A stretch of 64,000 bases of DNA from Holophaga foetida DSM 6591 (lineage in GTDB: Bacteria > Acidobacteriota > Holophagae > Holophagales > Holophagaceae), in assembly GCF_000242615.2 (NCBI RefSeq), contig NZ_KI912269.1:292566-356565 (forward strand), in the 5' to 3' direction. Made by a program: the position numbers and the translations under genes. This document shows, in pieces, positions 1-10,405 of this stretch. The notes under the pieces are model-generated. The model was not told where the DNA came from. It worked only from the letters and a program-made list of their open reading frames with translations, and searched no databases. Each line of letters starts with the position of its first letter. Position 1 is the first letter of the stretch.

Positions 1-1
1 G

Positions 2-253
2 CTCCTGTGCGGCCCCGTCACGGCCAACATGGAGCTGGCCGTCCGGAAGACCTACGATGCGATCCCCGATCCCAAGCTCGTCATCGCGATAGGCGCTTGC
101 GCCATCAGCGGAGGCCCCTATCGCCACCAGGAAGAGCAGCTCGGAGGGACCTCCAGCGTCGTGCCCGTGGATCTCTTCGTCCCCGGCTGCCCACCGCACC
201 CCCTGACGATCCTGGACGGACTGCTGAGGCTGCAGGACAAAGTGAGGGATTAG
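2..253 (+). CDS. Hydrogenase / complex I small subunit (NuoB-like), C-terminal part
   Basis: An open frame enters from the left edge and ends in TAG, giving the last 83 residues of a NuoB/HycG/EchC-type iron-sulfur subunit. The visible signs are a GPVT-N-ME segment, 'IGACAISGG' and 'VPGCPPHP', which carry two of the cysteines that bind the proximal 4Fe-4S cluster in this family. The GGTSSVVPVD wording resembles group 4 (energy-converting) [NiFe] hydrogenases more than respiratory complex I, but the catalytic subunits lie outside the window, so the exact complex is undecided. In the family this subunit passes electrons between the NiFe or quinone site and the cluster chain in a membrane-associated arm. 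The frame has no break. Confidence 0.8.
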   Translation, partial: LLCGPVTANMELAVRKTYDAIPDPKLVIAIGACAISGGPYRHQEEQLGGTSSVVPVDLFVPGCPPHPLTILDGLLRLQDKVRD

Positions 254-260
254 AGAATGC

Positions 261-332
261 TCACGCGGAGGCGCGAAGACGCGGAGGAAAAGCGAGATTG
301 CTTTTCCTCCGCGTCTTCGTGTCTCCGCGTGA
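261..332. repeat. Palindromic intergenic repeat (CACGCGGAG type)
   Basis: Two arms of about 33 bases (261-293 and 300-332) are near-perfect reverse complements around a 6-base loop. The arms are strings of CGCGGAG-like units. It lies 8 bases after the hydrogenase stop and 24 bases before the convergent pseudouridine synthase end, so it can act as a transcription stop for either strand. A related palindrome lies at 15754-15849. Confidence 0.85.
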
Positions 333-356
333 GATCTGCCTTGTCCGTTGAAGCGC

Positions 357-1346
357 CTACAGGCTCTTCAGCGCCGCCAACTCCTGAGCCGTGAGGAAGC
401 GCCATGCGCCGGGCTTGAGATAGGGGTCGTCCAGGGGGCCGAACTGCACCCGGCGCAGCTTGGAGACGGGGTGCCCCACGGCGGCGAACATCTTGCGGAT
501 CTGCTGATTCTTGCCTTCGATGAGGGTCACCTTCATCCAGGGGTTTTCCGCCTTCTCGTGCAGCTCGATGCCGCAGGGCTTGAGGCGGCGGCCATCCAGC
601 CGGAAGCCTCCCCGCAGCTCGTCCAGGGTCTCGGGACGGGGATTCCGATGGATCTTCACGAGGTAGACCTTGGGGATGTGGTAGTCCGGCGAGGTCAGGC
701 GCTGGGCCAACTCACCGTCATTGGTCATGAGCAGCAGGCCTTCCGAATTGAAATCCAGACGCCCCACGGGGTAGATCCTGGCCGAAATGCCGCTGAGCAG
801 GGCCATCACCGTGGGCCGCCCCTGATCATCTTTGACGGTGGTCACATAGCCCTTGGGCTTGTTCACGAGGATGTAGACCGGCTGTTCCTTCTGGATGGGC
901 TTGAAGTCCACGGTGATCTCGTCCCGGTAGGGATCGGCCTTGGCCCCCAGTTCGGTGATGGTGACGCCGTTCACCTGGACGTGGCCCTCCAGGATCAGTT
1001 CCTCGCAGGCGCGGCGGCTGGCCACCCCGGCGTGGGCCAGGATCTTCTGGAGGCGGTCGCCGTCCGAGGCTTTGGACATCGGCCGCTTTTTCGCAGGCAG
1101 GGGGCTGGAGGTCCGCACGGTCTTGGGAGAAGCCCCCTTGCTCCGGGTGACCCGATCCGGCCTGGGGGCAGCAGCTCCCTCACGCCGGGGAAAACGCTCT
1201 GGCCTGGAGGCAGCGCCTTCCGTCCGGGGGGCGCGAACCGGCCGGGGAGCGGTGGATCCCTCGCCCCTGGGGGCGGGAGCAGGCCTGGATGAGGTGGCTC
1301 CGACGCGACGCTTCGGACTGGATTTCGAGGTACGTTCCTGGGCCAT
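357..1346 (-). CDS. rluB: 23S rRNA pseudouridine synthase, RluB/RsuA family
   Basis: This 329-residue protein isomerises a uridine in ribosomal RNA. Residues 1-95 are a low-complexity Arg/Pro/Ala/Lys stretch, an extension common in high-GC members. An S4 RNA-binding domain follows (about 98-145, 'RLQKILAHAGVASRR'), then the RsuA-type catalytic domain with 'GRLDFNSEGLLLMTNDG', where Asp198 is the expected nucleophile. The length and the S4-plus-RsuA layout fit RluB (U2605 in E. coli numbering), although RluE/RluF-like specificity cannot be excluded. A GGAG lies 6 bases before the ATG. The gene faces the hydrogenase gene and is divergent from ppdK. Confidence 0.88.
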   Translation of the reverse strand: MAQERTSKSSPKRRVGATSSRPAPAPRGEGSTAPRPVRAPRTEGAASRPERFPRREGAAAPRPDRVTRSKGASPKTVRTSSPLPAKKRPMSKASDGDRLQKILAHAGVASRRACEELILEGHVQVNGVTITELGAKADPYRDEITVDFKPIQKEQPVYILVNKPKGYVTTVKDDQGRPTVMALLSGISARIYPVGRLDFNSEGLLLMTNDGELAQRLTSPDYHIPKVYLVKIHRNPRPETLDELRGGFRLDGRRLKPCGIELHEKAENPWMKVTLIEGKNQQIRKMFAAVGHPVSKLRRVQFGPLDDPYLKPGAWRFLTAQELAALKSL

Positions 1347-1538
1347 GGCCTGCTCCTTGTGGCGTCTCCCGACGCGAAAAATTTATTCTCTCACAGACCC
1401 CATTCAAGGTGTTCCATTTGTGTAAAAGTCGGGCTACAATCCCCAGCCAACAGAACCTCTTATGCGTAGATAAGCTGCGGCTGGCGTAGTTCCGGCCGCG
1501 TGACGCTTGTGCTATAAAGCATGTTGCGAGGACTTCAC

Positions 1539-4265
<2,727 letters not shown>

Positions 4266-4281
4266 ACCCTGAGCTTTCCGC

Positions 4282-4328
4282 AAGCGAAGCACCCGGTGGG
4301 ACTGGTTCCTTCCGGGTGCTTCGCTTTT
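4282..4328 (+). terminator. Intrinsic terminator after ppdK
   Basis: AAGCGAAGCACCCGG (4282-4296) pairs perfectly with CCGGGTGCTTCGCTT (4312-4326), a 15 bp stem with a 15-base loop followed by a short T run. Confidence 0.9.
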
Positions 4329-4345
4329 CATGGTGAGATAAAGGC

Positions 4346-5305
4346 ATGGTTTTCGAACACCCCCTCCCCTTGGCCCTGCTCACCTTCGCCCTTGCCCTCG
4401 GCTTGGAGCTCCTGTCGCGCCGCGGACGGAACACCCTGCCCCTCTACCGGCGCCACCTCCTCCTGTGGTCCCTCTTCCTCCTGGCCAGCCTGGGCTGGGG
4501 GCTCAGGGCACCGCGCCCTGTCGCCGCATTTGTCGCCGGGGCCCTGGGCAGCCTCTCCGCCCTCAGTTTGAGCTGCCTCCCCTTCCTCCGCAGCCGCGGG
4601 CTCCGGGGCTTTGCCTGGCAGAGGGGAACCGAGCAGAGGCCCGACCCGGAGCGCCCCCTCATCCTGGTGGCCGATGCCCACTGGGGCGAAGAGCTGACGG
4701 GCCTGCGGGAAGCCACCCTGGCCCACCCCGACGCGGACTGGCTCTTCCTGGGGGATATCTTCGACCTCTGGGTGGGCCTGCCAGGTATGGAGACCGAAGC
4801 CCAGCGTTCCTTCCTCTGGTGGGTCCGGGAGCGCCGCCACCTGGGCCGCTGGGTGGGCTTCTGGATGGGCAACCGAGAGTATGCCCTGGACAGCCTGGCC
4901 TCCCATTTCGATCTGATGGGGGAGGGCATCGGCGGCGCCCTGCCCAAGGAGGGCCTCGCATGGGAACACGGGGATCTGATCAATGGCCGGGATTGGCGCT
5001 ACCGGGTCTGGAACCTCGTCTCCCGCAGCGGATTCTTCTGGCTCGGGGGGAGACTGCTCCCGGCTGCCTGGGTCAAGGGAAGGTTGATGAAGCTGGAGAA
5101 GGCCATGCGGACCGTGAACCAGGAATATCGCCTGCAGTTCCCCCGGGAGGCCTTCCGCTCAGCCGCCCAGGAACAGCCGGAAGCATCTTTCATCACCGGC
5201 CATTTCCACACCTACGAGGTCGAGGCCAACGGCACAGCCCTCCCCTGGGCCCACGAAGGCCGTTTCATGCTCTGGCACGAAAGACGGGTCCAACCCCTCA
5301 GATAG
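4346..5305 (+). CDS. Membrane-anchored metallophosphoesterase, LpxH-like
   Basis: A 319-residue protein with two or three hydrophobic helices in residues 8-78, then a calcineurin-type phosphoesterase domain. Metal-site motifs are DAH (Asp110, His112), GDIFD (Asp137), GNRE (Asn176-Arg177), His208 in 'WEHGD' and GHFH (His286, His288). GNR rather than GNH is the LpxH-type variant, so a UDP-2,3-diacylglucosamine diphosphatase-like substrate is plausible, but the N-terminal membrane part is not in classical LpxH and the true substrate is unknown. It is followed after 8 bases by the molybdopterin oxidoreductase. Confidence 0.75.
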   Translation: MVFEHPLPLALLTFALALGLELLSRRGRNTLPLYRRHLLLWSLFLLASLGWGLRAPRPVAAFVAGALGSLSALSLSCLPFLRSRGLRGFAWQRGTEQRPDPERPLILVADAHWGEELTGLREATLAHPDADWLFLGDIFDLWVGLPGMETEAQRSFLWWVRERRHLGRWVGFWMGNREYALDSLASHFDLMGEGIGGALPKEGLAWEHGDLINGRDWRYRVWNLVSRSGFFWLGGRLLPAAWVKGRLMKLEKAMRTVNQEYRLQFPREAFRSAAQEQPEASFITGHFHTYEVEANGTALPWAHEGRFMLWHERRVQPLR

Positions 5306-5313
5306 GCAATCCC

Positions 5314-7371
5314 ATGTCGATCATCCACGCCGCCTGCCCCCATGACTGCCCGGACACCTGCGCCCTGCGAGTGCATGTCGAGGGGGGTCGGGTGGTGAAG
5401 GTGACAGGCAACGTCGAGCATCCCCTGACCTGCGGGTTACCTTGCGCCAAGGTGGGGCGCTATGCGGAGCGCCTCTACCACCCGGATCGCCTGCTCCACC
5501 CCATGAAACGCATCGGCCCCAAAGGGGAAGGCCGCTTCCGACGGATCAGCTGGGATGAGGCCCTGGACCTCGCGGCGGAACGCCTGAATACCGTGGCGAC
5601 CCGAAATCCCCAAGCCATCCTGCCATACCACTACGGCGGCACCATGGGCCTGGTGCAGGGGGACAGTATGTCCGCCCGCCTCTTCCACAAGCTGGGGGCC
5701 TCCCGCCTCCAGAAGACCATCTGCGCGGAGGCTGGCTTCCAGGGCCTGCTCCACACCTACGGCGCGGGCATGGGAATGCACGCTCAGCACCTCGCGGAGG
5801 CGCGCCTCATCCTCCTCTGGGGCACCAACCCCATCGTGTCGGGCATCCACCTCTGGATGAAGGTCCAGGAGGCCCAGAAGCGGGGCGCCCGGGTGGTGGT
5901 CATCGATCCGGTCCGCACGCAGACCGCCGAAAAGGCGGACCTGCACCTGCCCATCCGCCCCGGCACGGACGCCGCCCTGGCCCTGGCCATGATCCATGTC
6001 CTGATCCGGGAGCAGCTCCTGGACCAGGACTACATCGCCCGTTACACCGAGGGCTTCGAGGCCCTGAAGGCGCGCGCCGCCGCCTATCCCCCCGAGGAGG
6101 CCGCGCGCATCTGCGGGCTGGATGTCTCCCAGATCGAGAACCTGGCCCTGGAATACGGCCACACCAAGCCCGCCGCTATCCGCCTCAACTACGGAATGCA
6201 GCGCACCCGGAACGGAGGTCAGGCCACCCGGGCCATCTGCTGCCTGCCGAGCCTGGTGGGGGCCTGGCGCCACCGGGCCGGTGGCCTCCTGCTGTCCTCC
6301 TCGGGCTTCTTCCCGGCGAACAGCGCGGCCTTGACCCGTCCTGACCTGCTGAAGGGCAATCCCAGGGCCATCAACATGAGCCTCCTGGGGGAGGCCCTGG
6401 TGGACCAGGACGACCCGATAAAATTACTATTTGTTTATAACTCAAACCCCGCCGCCGTGGCCCCGGACTCCCGGAAGGTGGCCCAGGGCCTGGCCCGGGA
6501 GGACCTCTTCACCGTGGTCCTGGAGCATTTCCAGACGGACACCGCCGACTACGCCGACCTCCTGCTCCCGGCCACCATGCAGATGGAGCATCTGGACATC
6601 CACAAGTCCTATGGGCACACCTGTCTGGCGGTCAATCTGCCCGCCGTGGAGGCCCCCGGGGAAGCCCTGCCCAACGCCGAGATCTTCCGCCGTCTGGCCC
6701 GGCGCCTGGGCTTCGAGGAGCCCTGTTTCCGGGAGAGCGACGAGGAGATCGCCCGACAGGCCTTCCACTGGGAGCGGACGGGCACGGACTGGGAGACCCT
6801 CAAGACGACAGGCTGGGCCGCTCTTCCCCTGCCGGAGGCTCCCTTCGCCGAAGGCCATTTCCCGACCCCCTCGGGCCGCTGCCAGCTTTTCGCCGGGGGC
6901 CTGGAGGCCCAGGGCCTGGATCCCCTGCCCTCGTGGACAGGCGAAATCCACGACCTGCGCTACCCCCTGACCCTGCTCTCCATTCCCTCCCGGGACTTCC
7001 TCAACACCACCTTCGCCAATCTGGCGGGCTGCCAGCCGAAGGCGGGCGTCCCCACCCTGGAGATCCATCCCATGGATGCGGGTCTGCGGGGCATCCAGGA
7101 AGGCGACGAGGTCCGGGTCTTCAATGCCCAGGGGGAGATCGCCTTGAAGGCGGTGCTGACGGAGCGAGTCCAGCCCGGCGTGGTCGTGACCCCCTCCATC
7201 TGGTGGAGGAAGCGCAGTTCCGACCACAAGAACGCCAATGAGCTCACGAGCATGGCCCTCACGGACCTCGGAGGAGGGCCCACCTTCTACGATTGCCGCG
7301 TGGAAGTGGTTAAACCCTTTCCCTCCGGAGTCCATCCATTCACCATGGAGACCTCCCGGAGGACATCATGA
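5314..7371 (+). CDS. Molybdopterin-dependent oxidoreductase, cytoplasmic
   Basis: A 685-residue member of the DMSO-reductase/formate-dehydrogenase superfamily. Cysteines 8, 12, 16 and 44 give the N-terminal 4Fe-4S motif ('CPHDCPDTC...C'). Cys137 in 'KTICAEAG' lies where Cys/Sec/Ser ligands bind molybdenum. There is no Tat signal, so it should act in the cytoplasm. It resembles the single-subunit 'YoaE-like' group more than periplasmic reductases, and its substrate is unknown. The ATG at 5314 is chosen because the family's Fe-S motif begins there; the open frame extends upstream only as a shadow of the previous gene. It overlaps the next gene by ATGA. A 30-base very AT-rich patch lies at 6418-6447 (see findings). 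Confidence 0.85.
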   Translation: MSIIHAACPHDCPDTCALRVHVEGGRVVKVTGNVEHPLTCGLPCAKVGRYAERLYHPDRLLHPMKRIGPKGEGRFRRISWDEALDLAAERLNTVATRNPQAILPYHYGGTMGLVQGDSMSARLFHKLGASRLQKTICAEAGFQGLLHTYGAGMGMHAQHLAEARLILLWGTNPIVSGIHLWMKVQEAQKRGARVVVIDPVRTQTAEKADLHLPIRPGTDAALALAMIHVLIREQLLDQDYIARYTEGFEALKARAAAYPPEEAARICGLDVSQIENLALEYGHTKPAAIRLNYGMQRTRNGGQATRAICCLPSLVGAWRHRAGGLLLSSSGFFPANSAALTRPDLLKGNPRAINMSLLGEALVDQDDPIKLLFVYNSNPAAVAPDSRKVAQGLAREDLFTVVLEHFQTDTADYADLLLPATMQMEHLDIHKSYGHTCLAVNLPAVEAPGEALPNAEIFRRLARRLGFEEPCFRESDEEIARQAFHWERTGTDWETLKTTGWAALPLPEAPFAEGHFPTPSGRCQLFAGGLEAQGLDPLPSWTGEIHDLRYPLTLLSIPSRDFLNTTFANLAGCQPKAGVPTLEIHPMDAGLRGIQEGDEVRVFNAQGEIALKAVLTERVQPGVVVTPSIWWRKRSSDHKNANELTSMALTDLGGGPTFYDCRVEVVKPFPSGVHPFTMETSRRTS

Positions 7372-7934
7372 AGCTGAGTCCCATCCTGCCCATCGCCCTG
7401 GGGCTGGCCCTCTTCACCGGCTGCGCCACCTACTCCGTGCGGGCTGACTACGATACCAGTGCCAACTACACGGCCTACAAGACCTTCGACTGGTACGCCG
7501 CCAGCAAGTATGCCAAGGGCAAGACCGATGGTGGTGCCAGCGCCATCATGGACCGCCGAGTCCGGCACGCAGTTGAGAAGCAGCTCACAGCCAAGGGCTT
7601 CCAGCTGGAGAAGAAGGCCGAGCCGGATTTCCTGGTCACCTACTACCCCGTCTACCGCAATCGCCAGGTGGTCACCACCACCAACATGGGGGGCGGCCTT
7701 TTCTGGCGCCCCTTCCACTACGGGATGAGTTCGGCCGTGAGCGAGGTCCGTAACATCAAAGAAGGCTCCATCATCCTGGAGATCGTGGACTACAAGACCA
7801 ACGAGATGATCTGGCAGGCCGTGGCAGATGGCGCCCTGACGGACCTCCGGACCCCCGAGGACGCGGATGAGGTGGTGGCCGATGCCGTCGAACGGATGCT
7901 GGAAAAATTCCCACCCCACGGGGAGAAGAAGTAG
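7368..7934 (+). CDS. DUF4136 lipoprotein
   Basis: A 188-residue protein with a short hydrophobic signal ending in the lipobox LFTGC (Cys19), so it is expected to be a membrane-anchored lipoprotein. The rest is a DUF4136-type domain ('YKTFDWY' near the start; 'IVDYKTNEMIWQ' and a C-terminal helix). Members are widespread in the envelope of Gram-negative bacteria with no agreed function. It starts inside the stop codon of the molybdopterin oxidoreductase gene (ATGA), so the two are probably translated together, though a functional link is not evident. Confidence 0.85.
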   Translation: MKLSPILPIALGLALFTGCATYSVRADYDTSANYTAYKTFDWYAASKYAKGKTDGGASAIMDRRVRHAVEKQLTAKGFQLEKKAEPDFLVTYYPVYRNRQVVTTTNMGGGLFWRPFHYGMSSAVSEVRNIKEGSIILEIVDYKTNEMIWQAVADGALTDLRTPEDADEVVADAVERMLEKFPPHGEKK

Positions 7935-7992
7935 ACCGTTGCCCCCCCCAAGCCCGGCAAGCATGCCAGGATTAAAACATGCAACTACAAAC

Positions 7993-8020
7993 TTGCCGCA
8001 ACTTTTTATGGGGATACAAT
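7993..8020 (+). promoter_or_regulatory. Probable brnTA promoter
   Basis: TTGCCG (7993-7998), 16 bases, TACAAT (8015-8020). The expected start of transcription is at about 8027, the first base of the GTG of brnT, which would make the message leaderless. An inverted repeat GCATG...CATGC just upstream (about 7960-7983) is a candidate operator, since BrnA is known to repress its own operon. Confidence 0.6.
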
Positions 8021-8026
8021 TAGACC

Positions 8027-8305
8027 GTGGACGTGGAATACGATCCTGCCAAAAATGCTCGAAATATCGAGATGAGGGGGTTGTCCTTTGACAGGGCGCC
8101 CGAGCTGGATTGGGATCGAGCTTTATTGTTCCAGGACGATCGGAGCGATTACGGAGAGACCCGGTGGCTTGCCCTTGGTTTTCTGGATGCAAGGCTGCAT
8201 GTCCTGGTCTTTCTGGAAACCGAGAATGGCATCAGAGTTATCAGCTTTCGCAAGGCCAATGAAAGGGAAAGGAGGAGATATGACCAGGCGCAAACCATTG
8301 ATTGA
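8027..8305 (+). CDS. brnT: BrnT family toxin
   Basis: A 92-residue BrnT ribonuclease toxin. Visible family features are the N-terminal 'EYDPAKNARNIEMRGLSF', the central 'DDRSDYGETRWLALGF' and the C-terminal 'IRVISFRKANERERRRY', which hold the RelE-like fold and basic active-site residues. BrnT cleaves RNA and is neutralised by BrnA, which also represses transcription. The GTG start has no ribosome-binding site and sits at the predicted transcription start. The 3' end overlaps brnA by 26 bases, the usual toxin-first arrangement. Confidence 0.9.
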   Translation: MDVEYDPAKNARNIEMRGLSFDRAPELDWDRALLFQDDRSDYGETRWLALGFLDARLHVLVFLETENGIRVISFRKANERERRRYDQAQTID

Positions 8306-8555
8306 CAAGGAAGGTGAGGTTCGCGAGCTGACCCTGGAGGATTTGAAGGCATTTCACCCGATCCAGGAGTTGGCCCCCCCCTCCCTTTTGAAAAAGCTGG
8401 GGGTTCGCGGCCCCCAGAAAGCCCCCACCAAAGAGCAGATCAACATCCGCCTTTCCAAGTCGGTCCTGGAAAGTTTCCGTGCCACGGGCAACGGGTGGCA
8501 GACACGAATTGATGAGGCTTTGAAGGACTGGCTGAAGGCGCACAAGCCTGCGTAA
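8280..8555 (+). CDS. brnA: BrnA family antitoxin
   Basis: A 91-residue antitoxin. The C-terminal half ('KEQINIRLSKSVLESFRATG...WQTRIDEALKDWL') is a ribbon-helix-helix DNA-binding domain; the N-terminal part should wrap BrnT. The ATG is preceded by a strong AGGAGG at about 8270, inside the end of brnT, so antitoxin translation is initiated far better than that of the toxin. No terminator is obvious directly after it; the next recognisable element is the trp leader. Confidence 0.9.
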   Translation: MTRRKPLIDKEGEVRELTLEDLKAFHPIQELAPPSLLKKLGVRGPQKAPTKEQINIRLSKSVLESFRATGNGWQTRIDEALKDWLKAHKPA

Positions 8556-8646
8556 GGATAGTTGGGAGGAGAAGGACAGCCCATATCCTTCTGAAGCCTT
8601 GACCAGCAGTTCCCCCTCTGTCATTTTGGATCCATCAGGAGTTTCC

Positions 8647-8736
8647 TTGTCCCGTTCCGTTCTCATGACCCTTTCTGCTTGGCGTTGGTGGCCCAACTCC
8701 AACGGGCAGGGTGTGCTTGGACTCAGGAAGCTCTAA
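8647..8736 (+). CDS. trpL: trp operon leader peptide
   Basis: A 29-codon open frame starting at TTG, with AGGAG (8637-8641) 5 bases before it; an in-frame ATG at 8665 gives a 23-residue form but has no ribosome site. It contains Trp codons at 8680, 8686 and 8689 (Trp-Arg-Trp-Trp) and ends with TAA at 8734. Three Trp in four codons, 90 bases upstream of trpE and overlapping hairpins that compete with a terminator, is the signature of a translation-sensing leader. A possible -35 TTGACC is at 8599-8604; the -10 is unclear. The peptide itself has no expected function. Confidence 0.8.
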   Translation: MSRSVLMTLSAWRWWPNSNGQGVLGLRKL

Positions 8737-8793
8737 ACACAAATCAAGACACCCCATATCAAGGCCCGTCGGATTCCCACCGGCGGGCCTTTT
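8683..8793 (+). promoter_or_regulatory. trp attenuator with alternative hairpins and terminator
   Basis: Segment 1 (8683-8688, over the Trp codons) pairs with segment 2 (8699-8704). Segment 2 extended (8699-8707) can instead pair with segment 3 (8764-8772) at 8 of 9 positions. Segment 3 (8763-8772) pairs with segment 4 (8780-8789) in a 10 bp stem with one G-U, followed by TTTT: an intrinsic terminator. A further stem, 8710-8719 with 8745-8753 (one bulge), fits inside the antiterminator. A ribosome stalled on the Trp codons would mask segment 1 and let the 2:3 antiterminator form; fast translation favours termination. Confidence 0.8.
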
Positions 8794-8827
8794 CGCATGC
8801 ACCCTTTCCTTTTTTCATGGAGCTCTC

Positions 8828-10249
8828 ATGTCCCAGCCCGCACCCAACGTGCTGCCCCTGACCCGCACCCTCTCCGCCGACACCCTGACCCCAGTGGGGA
8901 TCCTGGTGGCCGCCCGCAAGCAGGGCATCAAGGGATTCCTCCTGGAGAGCGTCGAGGGCGGAAGCCACTTGGCCCGCTACAGCATCCTGGGCTTCGAACC
9001 CCGGGAGCGCCTCTTCTCCCGGGAGGGCAAGCTCTTCCGCCGCACCTCCACAGGGGATGAATGCCTGCCCGGCTCCCTTCCCGAGGCCCTCAAGGCCCGC
9101 CTGGCCGCCTTCCGCCCCCAGGAAGTGCCCGAGCTGCCCCGCTTCGCCGGGGGCTATGTGGGCTACCTGGGCTACGCCTGCGCCGCCTCTGTGGAGCGCC
9201 TGCCGGTGAAGCCCGATCCCTTCGGCCTGCCGGATGCCGTCCTGGAGCGCTTCGACGACATCATCATCTACGATCACGTCCGCAGCCGGGTCACCCTCCT
9301 GGCCAATGCCGTCCTGGAAGACCACGCCAGCGAGCCGGAAGCCCGCGCCGAGGCCCAGAGCCGCCTGGAGCGCCTGGCCGCCCTCATCGCCAGCGCCGGG
9401 GCCTCCCCCCTGGACTGCGGGGACGTCAAGCCCGAGCTGCCCAATCTGCCGGGCCGCGAGGCCTATGCCACCGCCGTCACCAAGGCCAAGGAACACATCC
9501 GCCTGGGCGACATCTTCCAGGTGGTGCTCTCCACCCAGTTCCTCACCCCCTATGAGGGTGATCCCCTGGACATCTACCGCCGGATGCGCATGAGCAACCC
9601 ATCGCCCTACCACTTCTTCCTGGACCAGGAAGAGGCCACGATCCTGGGGGGCAGCCCCGAGATGCTGGTGCGGGTGGAGGATCGCCAGATGGAAGTGCGC
9701 CCCATCGCCGGGACCCGGCCCCGGGGCGCCACTCCCGAAGCCGACGAGGCCCTGCGCTCCGAGCTGCTGGAGGATCCCAAGGAGGCCGCCGAGCACGTGA
9801 TGCTGGTGGACCTGGGGCGCAACGATGTGGGCCGGGTCTGCGAATTCGGCAGCGTCAAGGTCGCGGCCTTCCGCACCGTCGAGGCCTACAGCCACGTCTT
9901 CCACATCGTCAGCAGCGTGGTGGGGCACCTCCGCCCCGATGCCCATCCCGTGGACGCCCTCTTCGCGGGCTTCCCCGCCGGGACCGTGAGCGGCGCCCCC
10001 AAGATCCGGGCCATGGAGATCATCCACGACCTGGAGGGTCCGGGCCGCGGCGTCTACTCCGGTGCCGTGGGCTACTTCGACTACCGGGGCAACCTGGACA
10101 CCTGCATCGCCATCCGCACCGCCATCGTCAAGGATGGCATGGTGCAGCTGCAGGCCGGGGCGGGCATCGTGGCGGACTCGATCCCCGACCGCGAGTTCGA
10201 CGAGTGCCGCCAGAAGATCGCCTCCACCGCCACCTCGCTGGTGCACTGA
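8828..10249 (+). CDS. trpE: Anthranilate synthase component I
   Basis: A 473-residue chorismate-using enzyme that makes anthranilate with ammonia from TrpG. The N-terminal 'LLES' followed ten residues later by Ser ('LLESVEGGSHLARYS') is the tryptophan feedback-inhibition site, so the enzyme itself is likely allosterically controlled in addition to the attenuator. The C-terminal half has the chorismate-binding motifs 'GGSPEMLVRVE', 'RPIAGTRPRGATPEAD' and 'FPAGTVSGAPKIRAMEII'. The ATG at 8828 has GGAG 5 bases upstream and matches the family N-terminus. Confidence 0.97.
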   Translation: MSQPAPNVLPLTRTLSADTLTPVGILVAARKQGIKGFLLESVEGGSHLARYSILGFEPRERLFSREGKLFRRTSTGDECLPGSLPEALKARLAAFRPQEVPELPRFAGGYVGYLGYACAASVERLPVKPDPFGLPDAVLERFDDIIIYDHVRSRVTLLANAVLEDHASEPEARAEAQSRLERLAALIASAGASPLDCGDVKPELPNLPGREAYATAVTKAKEHIRLGDIFQVVLSTQFLTPYEGDPLDIYRRMRMSNPSPYHFFLDQEEATILGGSPEMLVRVEDRQMEVRPIAGTRPRGATPEADEALRSELLEDPKEAAEHVMLVDLGRNDVGRVCEFGSVKVAAFRTVEAYSHVFHIVSSVVGHLRPDAHPVDALFAGFPAGTVSGAPKIRAMEIIHDLEGPGRGVYSGAVGYFDYRGNLDTCIAIRTAIVKDGMVQLQAGAGIVADSIPDREFDECRQKIASTATSLVH

Positions 10250-10269
10250 TGGTCCTCAGCATGCAAAAA

Positions 10270-10318
10270 GCAAAATTCCACCACCAAGTCACGAAGGGCA
10301 CCAAGGGGGCACGAAGAA
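10270..10318. repeat. CACGAAG-type repeat, single arm
   Basis: The trpE-trpG gap (156 bases) holds a tract reading CCACCAAGTCACGAAGGGCACCAAGG and on to 'GCACGAAGAAAAGC', the same wording as the arms at 55420-55556 and 60498-60992. No clear second arm is present, so it looks like half of a palindrome. The remaining 10319-10405 shows nothing recognisable except the trpG ribosome site. Confidence 0.65.
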
Positions 10319-10405
10319 AAGCGTTGCTCGCGGTGGAAGTCGCTCTTCAACTCTCCTCACGCATGCAACCCGCCTCGTCTCCCCTGCTCTCCCGCTGAGG
10401 TCCCC

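Noticed and set aside
4465..5313. N-terminal extension of the molybdopterin oxidoreductase
   Set aside because: The frame is open upstream only because it lies in a GC-rich shadow of the phosphoesterase gene; the Fe-S motif of the family begins right after the ATG at 5314.
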